A stretch of 64,000 nt of DNA from Alloscardovia sp963543015 (GCA_963543015.1 CAUTYZ010000002.1:1-64000); one strand, 5' to 3'; counted from the first letter of the stretch, positions 1-8,924 are shown. The notes: generated by a model from the letters alone, not told the origin. A program made the numbers and translations.

Positions 1-1
1 G

Positions 2-64
2 AGTGTAGAGAGTGTAGAGAGTGTAGAGAGTGTAGAGAGTGTAGAGAGTGTAGAGAGTGTAGAG
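2..64. repeat. 9-bp tandem repeat, seven copies
   Basis: Seven perfect head-to-tail copies of AGTGTAGAG start at the left edge and probably continue outside the window. No open reading frame of note crosses it. Perfect short repeats like this tend to vary in copy number between strains, so it is a candidate VNTR; no function is visible. Confidence 0.9.
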
Positions 65-244
65 CTGTCAGTTCCGCGTTTTTGTATGTGAAAGAGTCGT
101 TTAGCTCGTTCAACGTATATGTAAAAAATGAGCAACTTTTATAACACCAGTAAACCCCAATAAACACAACGATTTCAAGACAAAAAGCAACACATTTTGG
201 CGTATAAGCCGGGAAAAAGAAAAAGTGAGAAAAGAGAAAATGAA

Positions 245-266
245 AAGCCCCTCAGAGGAGGGGCTT
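245..266 (-). terminator. Terminator of tRNA-Arg
   Basis: A 9-bp perfect stem (AAGCCCCTC / GAGGGGCTT) with a 4-base loop lies just past the 3' end of the tRNA on the minus strand and is followed there by TTCATTTTC. This is a typical intrinsic terminator for the tRNA transcript. Confidence 0.8.
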
Positions 267-272
267 AATTTG

Positions 273-346
273 TGCGCCGAACAGGATTCGAACCTGCAAC
301 CTTCTGATCCGTAGTCAGATGCTCTAATCCGTTGGGCTATCGGCGC
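273..346 (-). tRNA. tRNA-Arg (ACG anticodon)
   Basis: Read on the minus strand the 74-nt sequence folds as a cloverleaf: acceptor GCGCCGA pairs with TCGGCGC, the T arm carries GGTTCGAATCC, and the anticodon stem TCTGA/TCAGA holds the loop CTACGGA with anticodon ACG. A34 is expected to be edited to inosine so that CGU, CGC and CGA codons are read. The 3' CCA is not encoded. A terminator follows directly, so it is a single-gene transcript. Confidence 0.96.
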
Positions 347-718
347 AGTGCTTGAAGTTTTAACTTCAAGCGACTTGTTTATAATAAACACTCACCACCC
401 TCTGATGCAAGCTCGGCGTGTCGTATCGTGTTCATGTGTTCGTATGACTGATTACTCCGATTGATAGGTAGTGATAGGTAGTGAATGGGGCAGGTTCGCT
501 TTGTTGTTTGCTTTGCTGTTTTGTTCTTTTGTGCGTTCTTCAGCTCGTGGGCCAGTTCATGTATCAGTGCTGTTACTTCTCTCGGTTGCTTCTTTCGCTG
601 AGCTTTTGGGTGTCCCGCTTGTGGGAATTATTCCATAGAAAGCCCTGATATATCCCAGCATGTTTCATGTACACTAGAAATAGTGTCGTTGTGAGTAATG
701 AGAGCGCGTAGGAGAGAT
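347..718. other. Intergenic region upstream of nhaA
   Basis: About 370 bases lie between the divergent tRNA-Arg and nhaA. The part nearest the tRNA should hold the tRNA promoter (minus strand). The part nearest nhaA should hold its promoter, but I see no confident -35/-10 pair. The reading frames seen here have no coding character. Confidence 0.5.
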
Positions 719-2161
719 ATGACAGTTAAGCCTGATACATCTCAGAAGCTTCATAAAGGTGGGGATTCTTCAGATCGTTCTTTTCCTGAGCAGGGTTCTT
801 CGGGACACGCTTCTTCTGCTCAGAGTTCCTCTGGTCATGCTTCTTCGAAGAATCCACCTCGCGAAAGTAGCGCCTCTCGTAGACGCCGACAGTCAAAGAT
901 TCTCACTGCCATAAATCGAGTAGCAGCATCGGATCGCATGTCCGGTCTGATTATGCTGGGATTTGCTCTTGTGGGCTTCGCTTTGGCGAATCTTCCTTTC
1001 ACATACCATGCGTTTGGAGCATTACGCGAGTATGAGATTTCACTTCCATTGGTGCATGTGAGTCTGAGTGTGGGGGATTGGGCTCAGGATGCATTGCTCA
1101 CTATCTTCTTCCTTGCGGTCGGTTTGGATTTGAAGCAAGAATTAACGACAGGATCGTTGTCTCATATGCGTACGGCTGCAGTTCCTATGATTGCGGCAAT
1201 TGGCGGAATGATTGCGCCTGCGTTGATTTTTGTAGGTATGACTTTTGTATGGTCGAGTGTTACAGGTGGTGTGGAGACGGTGGCGAATGGCCAGATTTTT
1301 CCTGCACATGTTGTCGCTCATGGGTGGGCTATTCCTACGGCTACGGATATCGCATTCTCTTTGGCAGTTTTGGCGCTGTTTGCGCGTGCGCTACCTGGAA
1401 CTCTTCGTGCATTTCTCATGACTTTGGCAACTGTTGATGATTTGCTGGGAATTATCGTTATCGCGCTATTCTTCTCGGAGCTTCAGCACGGCTGGTGGGC
1501 ATTTGGCATTCTTGCTGGAGCAGCGCTGTGGTCGTGGGCAATTCGTCGAGCACGTGTCCCATGGGTTCTTGTAGTGTTTGCAGGGCTTCTGATGTGGTAT
1601 AGCATGCATGAGTTGGGTATTCATCCGACTCTTTCCGGCGTTTTAGCAGGATTGCTGACGCCTTCGCGGCCTTTACTTGGCGAGCATGATGCACGTGCTG
1701 AACGATACCTACATAAGATCGAACCTTTCTCAGCATTGCTCGCTTTGCCAATTTTTGCATTATTTGCCACGAGCATTCACTTTGACGTTTTGAGTCCGAA
1801 GCTTTTTGCCTCGCCAATTGTTTTGGGAATTATTCTTGCATTGGTTGTCGGTAAGCCTTTGGGAATTTTGACAGCTTCGTGGATTTCTACGCATATGCTG
1901 AAATTGAAACTTGCTGTCGGATTGCGTGTACGCGATTTGCTACCTATTGCGACAGCGTGCGGAATTGGTTTCACAGTGGCTTTCCTCATGGCATCGCTGG
2001 CATATGTGCAGCCTGAATTAAGTAATGAAGCACGATTTGGGGTGCTTGTGGGGTCGCTGATCTCAGCGGGTATCGCATCAATTTTGCTCAAAAAGCAGTC
2101 GGACAAGTATGAACGCTTAGCAAAGAATACGCATGATGAAAAAGAAAAGGTGGGGAAGTAG
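719..2161 (+). CDS. nhaA: Na+/H+ antiporter NhaA
   Basis: Secondary sodium/proton antiporter of the cytoplasmic membrane, exporting Na+ (or Li+) in exchange for protons. The protein (480 aa from this start) has a Ser/Arg-rich cytoplasmic N-terminal tail of about 75 residues, then roughly a dozen hydrophobic segments. The family signatures are present: TDIAFSLAVLALF and, after it, the acidic pair in TVDDLLGI, matching the ion-binding aspartates of the NhaA family. I prefer ATG 719 because AGGAGA lies three bases upstream; an in-frame ATG at 698 (487 aa) has no ribosome site. The next gene starts on the base after the stop codon, so the two are probably one transcript. The tail is longer than in enterobacterial NhaA. 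Confidence 0.93.
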   Translation: MTVKPDTSQKLHKGGDSSDRSFPEQGSSGHASSAQSSSGHASSKNPPRESSASRRRRQSKILTAINRVAASDRMSGLIMLGFALVGFALANLPFTYHAFGALREYEISLPLVHVSLSVGDWAQDALLTIFFLAVGLDLKQELTTGSLSHMRTAAVPMIAAIGGMIAPALIFVGMTFVWSSVTGGVETVANGQIFPAHVVAHGWAIPTATDIAFSLAVLALFARALPGTLRAFLMTLATVDDLLGIIVIALFFSELQHGWWAFGILAGAALWSWAIRRARVPWVLVVFAGLLMWYSMHELGIHPTLSGVLAGLLTPSRPLLGEHDARAERYLHKIEPFSALLALPIFALFATSIHFDVLSPKLFASPIVLGIILALVVGKPLGILTASWISTHMLKLKLAVGLRVRDLLPIATACGIGFTVAFLMASLAYVQPELSNEARFGVLVGSLISAGIASILLKKQSDKYERLAKNTHDEKEKVGK

Positions 2162-2848
2162 ATGCCATTTACTCCAGAATTTAATACAGATGTCGAAAAT
2201 CTGACCGTCGACAATATTCGCGAAGCAGGTGAAATTCAACGACTTGAGCGCATTCGTAATGAGTTTCGTGAAGGATTTAATTTGCTGGGAGATTTAGGTC
2301 CAGCTGTATGCGTTTTCGGTTCAGCTCGAACTCCTGAAGCAAGTGCTGAATATGAGCAAGCTCGAAAAATTGGTCAACTCTTAGCTCGTGAAGGCTATGC
2401 AGTCATCACTGGTGGTGGTCCAGGCGCGATGGAAGCGGCAAATCGTGGCGCTTTCGAAGAGGGAGGCACATCTGTGGGTGTGGGTATCGAGCTTCCTCAT
2501 GAGCAGGGAATTAATCCGTATGTAACGATTTCGATGAATTGCCACTACTTCTTTACGCGCAAAACTATGTTTATGCGGTACTCGGATGGACTTATTGTGC
2601 TGCCGGGAGGTATGGGTACTCTTGATGAGCTTTTTGAAGTACAAACTCTTGTACAGACTCATAAAAGTCATTCTCGCGCAATCGTGCTTATCGGTACACA
2701 GTACTGGTCAGGTTTGCTGAAGTGGATGCGCGATACGGTTGCCGCATCGGGAAAGATTACATTATCTGATCTGGAGCGATTCATTGTCACTGATGATGTC
2801 GAAGAAGCTGTTCGTCTCGTCACTCAAGATGCGAGAACTGCTCAGTAA
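2162..2848 (+). CDS. LOG family nucleotide hydrolase
   Basis: Member of the LOG / TIGR00730 (formerly 'lysine decarboxylase') family, cytoplasmic enzymes that release a base from nucleoside 5'-monophosphates, best known as cytokinin riboside 5'-monophosphate phosphoribohydrolases. Both signatures are visible: GGGPGAMEAANRGA starting near residue 84 and PGGMGTLDE starting at residue 148. It is 228 aa, normal for the family. The ATG directly follows the nhaA stop, with the ribosome site (AAGGTGGGG) inside the end of nhaA, so translation is likely coupled. The physiological substrate in this organism cannot be told from sequence. Confidence 0.88.
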   Translation: MPFTPEFNTDVENLTVDNIREAGEIQRLERIRNEFREGFNLLGDLGPAVCVFGSARTPEASAEYEQARKIGQLLAREGYAVITGGGPGAMEAANRGAFEEGGTSVGVGIELPHEQGINPYVTISMNCHYFFTRKTMFMRYSDGLIVLPGGMGTLDELFEVQTLVQTHKSHSRAIVLIGTQYWSGLLKWMRDTVAASGKITLSDLERFIVTDDVEEAVRLVTQDARTAQ

Positions 2849-2872
2849 AGAGCCGTAAGAAAAACATGATAC

Positions 2873-2907
2873 AAAAATGGCAGGTAACCATTAAGGCTAT
2901 CTGCCAT
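2873..2907 (-). terminator. Terminator of the methyltransferase gene
   Basis: ATGGCAG and CTGCCAT form a 7-bp stem; on the minus strand the stem is followed by a run of five T. It sits between the convergent LOG and methyltransferase genes and best serves the minus-strand one. Confidence 0.55.
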
Positions 2908-2928
2908 AATCATGGTGTGAGCAGTTAT

Positions 2929-3600
2929 TTAGCGAGCAACGGCGATGATAATTCCCGTTCCGATGGACACGAGGGCTGTATCAAATGATTCGTTATCTGA
3001 TAATTCAGCAATAACCTCGCGCAAAGCTACAGCTTTTGCACTGCGATCGACAGCATTAGCAACTCCTCCTTGAGCATCAGCAGAAGTCATTGCCATCGCG
3101 TCAGTGAGAATGAGAACGCCATCGCTGCGAAGCAAGCGCTCAGCTTCGTCCAAAGCAGCGCGGTAATTTGCTGCTTCATCAGACACGATAATCATGTCGT
3201 AATCATGAGCATTGAGACGCTTGAGGAACGCTGATGCTTCAGTGTTGACACAACGCATTTTCGTACGTGTCTCAGGCAAATTATTGAAAATCTCGCGAGT
3301 GCTTGCAGCCGCTTCTGGAGATGACGTAACGACAGTTAACTGGCCTTCGTTATTCATACCCGATACGAGAGCAGGAATTTCGAGACCTGTTTCGGTACCA
3401 ATGACCAGAACTGTGCGTGCAGACACAAGACGAGCCTGAACTCGCAGAAAATCAGCCTGCGAAGTAGAAATAATCGTATGTGCATGCGAAGCGAGAGCAT
3501 TATCGTAAAGACGACGAGATGCTGGAGTTTGATTATCTAGGCTTGTCTCCTCGATGAATTGCCAAGCCTGAGAAATGTGAGAGTACGTTGTGCTGTTCAT
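2929..3600 (-). CDS. Class I SAM-dependent O-methyltransferase-like protein
   Basis: Predicted cytoplasmic S-adenosylmethionine-dependent methyltransferase of the catechol/caffeoyl-CoA O-methyltransferase type, 223 aa. A Rossmann-like SAM site is visible: VLVIGTETGLEIPAL (about residues 63-77), then a second strand ending in VVTSSPEA, and MIIVSDEA followed by GVLILTDAM. The glycine-rich motif is somewhat diverged (GTETG rather than GTGTG). Actinobacteria carry similar proteins of unknown substrate near stress-sigma genes; none is seen here. Its start lies only 22 bases from the divergent alkyltransferase gene, so the two promoters must overlap the genes or the transcripts be almost leaderless. 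Confidence 0.75.
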   Translation of the reverse strand: MNSTTYSHISQAWQFIEETSLDNQTPASRRLYDNALASHAHTIISTSQADFLRVQARLVSARTVLVIGTETGLEIPALVSGMNNEGQLTVVTSSPEAAASTREIFNNLPETRTKMRCVNTEASAFLKRLNAHDYDMIIVSDEAANYRAALDEAERLLRSDGVLILTDAMAMTSADAQGGVANAVDRSAKAVALREVIAELSDNESFDTALVSIGTGIIIAVAR

Positions 3601-3622
3601 ACGATTATTGTATCTTTAAGGC

Positions 3623-4063
3623 ATGAGCTTAGAATCCATGCGTACTTCAGGACAGAAGGCTGACAATATTTCTAGTGAGACTTTATCCGATGAATCTGCT
3701 CACGTGGATAATTCAGTGGATCATTCAGACAAGGCTCCTCTCACTTTTTCTCAGCGTGTATATGACGTCGTCCAGCGTATTCCTCGCGGAAAAGTAGCGA
3801 CGTATGGGCAGATAGCAGCATTAATTGGTTCTCCTCGAAGTTCACGTTTCGTGGGATTCGCTCTGCACTCTAATCCTTCACCGGGAGTTATTCCATGCCA
3901 CCGCGTGGTCTTTAAAGACGGATCGTTAGCTCCTGGTTTTGCGTTCGGCGGTCCTGCGGGGCAGAGAGAACTACTGGAAAAGGAAGGCGTGCATTGTGAT
4001 GATACTCCTGGTGAGCAGGATCATTTCACTGTGAACTTAGAACAGTATCAGTGGCACGCTTAG
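3623..4063 (+). CDS. MGMT-family O6-alkylguanine DNA alkyltransferase (C-terminal domain type)
   Basis: DNA repair protein of the MGMT/Ogt family. After about 45 polar residues, the DNA-binding domain reads VYDVVQRIPRGKVATYGQIA, then the active-site region IPCHRVV with the acceptor cysteine at residue 92. Keeping this Cys distinguishes it from alkyltransferase-like proteins, where it is Trp or Ala. It is 146 aa and lacks the N-terminal domain of full-length MGMT, like other small members. The 3' end overlaps that of dprA (opposite strand) by 38 bp. Whether it transfers alkyl groups or only flags lesions is unresolved. Confidence 0.82.
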   Translation: MSLESMRTSGQKADNISSETLSDESAHVDNSVDHSDKAPLTFSQRVYDVVQRIPRGKVATYGQIAALIGSPRSSRFVGFALHSNPSPGVIPCHRVVFKDGSLAPGFAFGGPAGQRELLEKEGVHCDDTPGEQDHFTVNLEQYQWHA

Positions 4064-5177
4064 CATCGGTTCGGTTGTCTGCGTGAAGTGAGGTTTCGGC
4101 AGCGCAGCTCGTGTGAGAATCATTGCGACAATTATCCCGACAATCATATGGAGTGTGCGCCTCATGGCATACGTCACTGAGATCAGACGCAGATGCAAGC
4201 AGTATCGCCTTCCCGTCATAAATGAGCCGATTGCAACCGGTATTGTATGGGGTATTAATATTTCCGGGTGCAGCAAGAACTACGCGATTCATGGACGCCG
4301 CCCACGTGGCCGTGTTTAATGCTCCTGAGCGATGCTGTGCTTGAGAAATAATTACCGTAGATCCTAATGCTGCTATAAGGCGATTGCGCTCAAGAAAACG
4401 GTACGGTTCTGGGACTATATGCGGGGAAAGCTCGCTGATAATTGCTCCACCACTTGAAATGATGCGTTCGAATAATCCCGAATTTTGAGCAGGTCCCATA
4501 TAATCGAGACCACCAGCCATGACGGCGACCGTGCGCCCGGGGTTATCCATAACATCCGTAGCGCTTAACGCACCCCAGTGAGCAGCAGCATCAGCGCCTA
4601 AAGCTCCTCCTGAAATGACGAGATGCCCGTGGAGAGCGGCATATTTTCCTGCGCTAAAAGCCACTTGTCGTCCATAATTATTGACAGAGCGAGACCCTAC
4701 GATACTCACAGGTTGATCGCATGAAGTCAGAGCGCGAATATTTCCCAAACCCCACAAGCATAGCGGCGTTTGGGTATCCGTATGAAGAGGTAAATCATAC
4801 AGCTGCTGTGGCCAGTATTCACTAGAGGAATCAATAATCCAATATTTATAATTGCGCGTTAACGCTGATGCTAGTGACGACATACTCATAGAAGCATATG
4901 GCTGCAATGCATGAACCCACTGGGTAATTTTGTGTGTGAGTTTCTTTTCCAACGTCGTATCGTACAGGGCGGTCATCACACATTCCACGAGATCGTCGTA
5001 GTTGGGGATAATCCCTGTCTGTTTGAATGCGAGGCTGAGCTCTTGCAGCCTCTGCATGAGAGCTATGACATCACCATGCTGGTACCGGCATGCAAGGAAA
5101 AACATCACGTCATCGGCTCCGTGGGTAGCTACTGTCAGGGTAGCTTTGGCTATTGCTATGTCACGTGGAATTTCCAT
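4026..5177 (-). CDS. dprA: DNA-processing protein DprA
   Basis: DprA/Smf binds incoming single-stranded DNA and loads RecA during transformation; it acts in the cytoplasm. The Rossmann-like core is clear: VSIVGSRSVNNYGRQVA, then LVISGGALGADAAAHWGAL, then GAIISELSP and RNRLIAALG. The protein is 383 aa; its C-terminus ends in a polar tail rather than a recognisable winged helix. ATG 5177 follows GGAGGT at good spacing. It is the last gene of a tight operon yraN-comM-dprA, beginning two bases after the comM stop, a gene order common in actinobacteria. The stop overlaps the convergent alkyltransferase gene. Confidence 0.92.
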   Translation of the reverse strand: MEIPRDIAIAKATLTVATHGADDVMFFLACRYQHGDVIALMQRLQELSLAFKQTGIIPNYDDLVECVMTALYDTTLEKKLTHKITQWVHALQPYASMSMSSLASALTRNYKYWIIDSSSEYWPQQLYDLPLHTDTQTPLCLWGLGNIRALTSCDQPVSIVGSRSVNNYGRQVAFSAGKYAALHGHLVISGGALGADAAAHWGALSATDVMDNPGRTVAVMAGGLDYMGPAQNSGLFERIISSGGAIISELSPHIVPEPYRFLERNRLIAALGSTVIISQAQHRSGALNTATWAASMNRVVLAAPGNINTPYNTGCNRLIYDGKAILLASASDLSDVCHEAHTPYDCRDNCRNDSHTSCAAETSLHADNRTDAKRATDTVLSSQ

Positions 5178-5179
5178 AG

Positions 5180-6931
5180 TTATACCTCCGAAAGATAAAG
5201 AGACTGGGCAGTACGCAGGTCGTCGATGTCAGGCTGATTCTTTCCCCATAAATCGGCGATAGTCCATGACAATCGCAAGATTTTATGTGCTCCTCGCATG
5301 GTTATTACCTCTGAACCGAGTAAATTATTTATCTCGCTAGTAAGCTTTCGAGGAGTCATCTCCATAAGCCACGTGGAAGATGCATGGGCATTCTTCTTCC
5401 ACGGACAGTTGAGAAAACGATACTGAGCACGCTCGCATGCTAGACGAACTTCTTCGCGCATATGCTCAGAGTCCGCGTAAAAGGATGAATCACGCTGCGG
5501 GCTGTACGCTTCGGCAGCTGGAGGAGCGCAGGTATGCCCGTGCCGCGCAGAAGGATGAGATGCGTGCGATGATGGGGAATGCGATGATGCGGAATGTGAT
5601 GATGAGGAGCTTTTCAGTGCTGTCAGGGCAGAGAGAGGAACCTTCATATCGATACGGTCGAGGATTGGAGCAGAAATCCGTTGACGGTAACGTCGCAGCT
5701 CTTGTGGAGTACAGACACATTCTCCTCTTTCGCCCCAAAGCTTCCCGCATGGGCAAGGATTTTGGGCAAGAATGAGCTGGAAATCAGCCGGATATGTGAC
5801 AAGGCCGCGCGTTCGAGAAATGGTAATGCTGTGTGTCTCGAGGGGGACACGTAAAGCTTGGAGAACGGAACGCGAAAATTCAGGTGCTTCATCCATGAAA
5901 AGAATCCCGTGATGAGCTAAGGTCACTGCGCCTGGGCGGATATGACCGCCTATAATTCCTCCTACAAGGGCAGGAAGTGTCGCATTGTGATGAATATCAA
6001 TGAAGGGAACGCTTTTCGATAGGGGAAGCTCGACAGGCAATCCTTGCGCCGAACGTATGCAGGCTAACTCTATCGATTCATCGTGTGTTAAATCCGGCAT
6101 AATAGATGGCAAGCAGTGAGCAAGCATAGATTTTCCAGCACCCGGAGAGCCTTGTAAAAGAACATGATGACCGCCAGCGGCAGCAATTTCCATCGCCCAT
6201 TTTGCATCGGCATGGCCAATTATTTCGGCAAAATCTTGCGGTAAGTCATGATGTGATAGGGAAATAGAATCAAAAGGATTCATGCTTTCCGACGTCGATA
6301 ATTCAGCCGATAATACGGGTGATAAAGTTTGCGAGTCGCGAGCGTTTTCACTTGAAGGCGTGGATGCTGATGGGAAAGAAACTGAAGCTGATTCTTCCGC
6401 GTGATGGACTAATTCGGACGGTCCGCCTAGAAGGCGTAAAAGCTCATAAAGATGATGGACTCCGACAATCTCAATATCGTCAATAATGCTCGCTTCCTCG
6501 ACATTAGCTGCAGGAATAATGACGCGTTCAAACCCCTGCGCACGCGCATGAAGCATAATGGGCAAGATAGCCGGAATAGGCAATACCGATCCGTCTAAAG
6601 CGAGCTCACCCATAACCACCGTGTTATCAATCAATGATGAATTAATACAGTGAAGCGCGCTAAAAATACATGTGGCAATGCTCAAATCAAATCCTGCACC
6701 ATGCTTATGGAGAGAAGCTGGCGATAAATTGACGGTAATGCGACTATGCGGCCAGGAGAAATGGATTGCTTTACACGCTGCCTTAACGCGCTCGCGTGCT
6801 TGAACAAGTACGGAGTCGGGCAGTCCGACAAGAGTAAAGTAGGGCAGTCCAGACGAGATAAAACCTTGCACAGTAACGGTGTCAGTATGCATGCCTGATA
6901 CAGATACGGCTCGAACATTTCCGATATTCAT
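5180..6931 (-). CDS. comM: ComM/YifB family AAA+ ATPase (Mg-chelatase-like)
   Basis: ComM-type hexameric helicase that promotes branch migration of DNA taken up in transformation. The 583-aa protein has an N-terminal Lon-like fold (GNVRAVSVSG, later GMHTDTVTVQGF), a Walker A GSPGAGKS near the middle, Walker B-like ILFMDEAPEF, and the C-terminal Mg-chelatase part with CPCGKLWGE and a zinc-like CxCG region. I start at ATG 6931, which has AAGGAT upstream and makes a 4-base ATGA overlap with the yraN stop; the longer frame to 7075 adds 48 residues without family similarity. Ser/Thr-rich inserts near residues 185-215 and 465-510 are longer than usual. Confidence 0.92.
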   Translation of the reverse strand: MNIGNVRAVSVSGMHTDTVTVQGFISSGLPYFTLVGLPDSVLVQARERVKAACKAIHFSWPHSRITVNLSPASLHKHGAGFDLSIATCIFSALHCINSSLIDNTVVMGELALDGSVLPIPAILPIMLHARAQGFERVIIPAANVEEASIIDDIEIVGVHHLYELLRLLGGPSELVHHAEESASVSFPSASTPSSENARDSQTLSPVLSAELSTSESMNPFDSISLSHHDLPQDFAEIIGHADAKWAMEIAAAGGHHVLLQGSPGAGKSMLAHCLPSIMPDLTHDESIELACIRSAQGLPVELPLSKSVPFIDIHHNATLPALVGGIIGGHIRPGAVTLAHHGILFMDEAPEFSRSVLQALRVPLETHSITISRTRGLVTYPADFQLILAQNPCPCGKLWGERGECVCTPQELRRYRQRISAPILDRIDMKVPLSALTALKSSSSSHSASSHSPSSHASHPSARHGHTCAPPAAEAYSPQRDSSFYADSEHMREEVRLACERAQYRFLNCPWKKNAHASSTWLMEMTPRKLTSEINNLLGSEVITMRGAHKILRLSWTIADLWGKNQPDIDDLRTAQSLYLSEV

Positions 6932-7470
6932 GACATTATCCTTCGCACATGAGTAAGTTGTGTTACCTGATGGTGATGAGTGAGTATGCCAATGGCATCG
7001 AAGCGCACAACGACGGGAGAAGAGAGGTGATGCTGCGCAAGCCACATCACAGCAGTCTTTCTTAAATGCATGCATTTTCGGGGAGTAATGGATTCTAAAG
7101 GATCGCCAAATTCGAGAGAGCTTCGAGTCTTGACTTCGAGGAAAACGAGAATGGAATGGGAAGAATTCTGCGCAGGCGATGGCGGCTGTATCGCCACGAT
7201 ATCAACCTCGCCGAATCGGCAATGCCAATTGCGATCAAGAATAGTCCAGCCCATATCGGTGAGATACTGGCAGGCATAGTCCTCGCCACACGTTCCGAGA
7301 TAGTGATTATGCGCGGAAGTGGCTGTGACAGCAGTAGTAGTGGCTGTGGCTGTCGTTTCTGTGGAAGTCATCTCTGTCTGATGTGTAACAGGAGCGTCTA
7401 ATCGACTGTCTAATAGACGTTGCTCAGACTCTGACATCATCGTTGTCGTCGTATGTGTATTCGTATTCAT
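6928..7470 (-). CDS. YraN / UPF0102 family nuclease-like protein
   Basis: Member of the UPF0102 (YraN) family, which has a Holliday-junction-resolvase/restriction-endonuclease-like fold. The family core begins near residue 58 with LGTCGEDYACQYL and continues DRNWHCRFGEVDIVAI and LVFLEVKTRSS, giving the acidic and Lys residues (E..D..EVK) of the fold. The first 55 or so residues are Thr-rich low complexity and may not be translated; no strong ribosome site precedes ATG 7470, and in-frame ATGs at 7440, 7437 and 7371 are alternatives. It is first in the yraN-comM-dprA operon, overlapping comM by 4 bp. Its job is unknown, though the company of comM and dprA suggests DNA processing. Confidence 0.82.
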   Translation of the reverse strand: MNTNTHTTTTMMSESEQRLLDSRLDAPVTHQTEMTSTETTATATTTAVTATSAHNHYLGTCGEDYACQYLTDMGWTILDRNWHCRFGEVDIVAIQPPSPAQNSSHSILVFLEVKTRSSLEFGDPLESITPRKCMHLRKTAVMWLAQHHLSSPVVVRFDAIGILTHHHQVTQLTHVRRIMS

Positions 7471-7894
7471 AAATCTAGTGCATCACACAAATGCTCGAAA
7501 TGACGAACTGAAAAAACAATGTGAACGAATGTGAATAACCGTGTCGCAAAACGGTACAAAATGCTCAATTGGCGATAATTCAGGGCACATGAACGATGAG
7601 TAATAAGCTCCGCTATAGCGCTTGCCCTCTGATAATATGCATAGAAGTGAAACCATTAGTCAGAGCGTGGGGAATGCTTATGGCACAGCTCATTACTGTG
7701 CACAGTCTAGGTCGCAGTTCATAAGCAGCGGATGCGGTGTTGAGTGGCTAGCAGACAGCCACACGACACTTAGCACACGGCAACAACCACAGGGCGACAA
7801 CCCAAGAAGACAGAATCAGACAGGCAACCGAAGTAAGCAACCAAGGAAGACAACCAAGGAAGACAACCAAGGAAGACAACCAAGGCGGAAACAT
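7471..7894. other. Intergenic region with no convincing gene
   Basis: About 420 bases between yraN and the interrupted gene. A frame runs 7622-7936 but its composition (Gln/Arg/Ser repeats translated from a DNA tandem repeat) argues against a protein. The region should hold the yraN operon promoter (minus strand) near 7480-7560 and the promoter of the interrupted gene. The tandem repeat at 7838-7885 is listed separately. Confidence 0.5.
7838..7885. repeat. 13-bp tandem repeat, about 3.7 copies
   Basis: Near-perfect copies of CAACCAAGGAAGA run up to 9 bases before the ATG of the interrupted gene. The last, partial copy carries the likely ribosome site AAGGCGG. Copy-number change would move the promoter relative to the gene. 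Confidence 0.85.
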
Positions 7895-8825
7895 ATGGGA
7901 CTCTTTAACTTTATGAGCAAGCGATATAGTCATTAGGGTTACGTACAAGCCGGCCTCTTCTATGAGAATTTTTCATGGTCAGAACTCATGAAAGCGCTGG
8001 ACAATGTTGTCACAGGAAAAGAAGAGTCTCTCATGCTGATGACAGACCCGCCGTTGCCAATGGCATATGGGAAGGTGCGCGTATATGCATGTCAATCGGG
8101 ATTCGAGCCAGGGATATAGCAAGAATCGCCTGCATTGTGGAGTATCCATCTCAGAGCCGGATGATCTTGATGAATGCATTATTTATAACGTAGCTCATGT
8201 AGATAAGAAATGGGCAGTAGCATTTCTTCGCGGTTTGCTCGAGAATAATCAGGTGCCAGATATTAGTGGATGGAACATTCTCGCTGATAGACACACTCAT
8301 TTCGATGTGGAAAATTTGACAACGATTATTCGCATCCTCACAGAGCATCTTCCACAGCAGAACAGGGATGCAGCTCGGGAAAATCTCAACGCATTCCTTT
8401 CTCATCCTCGACGATATTTTAAGAAGAATGCACAGCGGTATGATGAGCGCGGAATTGAACATTTTGACGATGAGGACGAGTCAACTATTGCTGCAGCGAC
8501 AATTGCTGATGAACTCATTGCGAACGGCGCTATGCGAGAATTCGAGTACGATTGCGATCCTGAAGACTTCATCTATGAGATAAGTCAAGCTGCGGATGCA
8601 TATGGTCTTGAAGTGCAGTTCTCCTGGATTAACCCGGAGTATACCGTTGCCGAGTGGTGTGATGCTATTGATCAGCGATGGAAAGATAGCGGTTACTGCT
8701 TAGGCGCGATGGATATAGAAAGCTCAAGTTTTGTGACTTTCATTGCGACAAAAGAGCAATTACGAGAGCTTGGAGATCTTGGGGATCTTGTATCGATCGT
8801 TTTTGGAAACACTGCTGATTTCTAA
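7895..8825 (+). pseudogene. Interrupted gene, unrecognised acidic protein
   Basis: I do not recognise the family. The intact 3' part, read in the frame open from 8067 to 8825, is acidic and well-composed, with stretches such as VDKKWAVAFLRGLLE and DELIANGAMREFEYD. Upstream, a start MGLFNFMSKRYSH at 7895 (after AAGGCGG) runs into TAG at 7934-7936. The same frame then continues with good coding character (SELMKALDNVV, MAYGKVRVYACQSGFEPG) until about 8113, where removing one base of GGG would join it to YSKNRLHCGVSISEP in the downstream frame. I therefore read 7895-8825 as one gene of about 310 codons broken by a nonsense codon and a frameshift. Sequencing error or a shorter real gene starting near 8067 are alternatives. 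Confidence 0.7.
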
Positions 8826-8863
8826 ATTTCTCAATAGATGAGGAAAAGAACAAAGTTCCGCAT

Positions 8864-8924
8864 AAAAGAGGGGAATGACGGCGATTTCTAGGCGAAGTAA
8901 TTCCTAGTTTCGATTCGTCATTCC
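8864..8924 (-). terminator. Probable terminator of pdxY
   Basis: GGAATGACG (8872-8880) pairs with CGTCATTCC (8916-8924), with a second inner stem CTAGG/CCTAG. On the minus strand it is followed by CCCTCTTTTATG. It lies 72 bases beyond the pdxY stop. Confidence 0.6.

Noticed and set aside
110..391. 93-codon minus-strand frame near the left edge
   Set aside because: It runs straight through the tRNA-Arg gene and its terminator, so it is a chance frame.
1458..2214. Two minus-strand frames (119 and 145 codons) within nhaA
   Set aside because: Shadows of a membrane-protein gene with no ribosome sites.
7622..7936. 104-codon frame upstream of the interrupted gene
   Set aside because: Most of it is a translated 13-bp DNA repeat. 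Only its last 14 codons, from ATG 7895, look like a real start.
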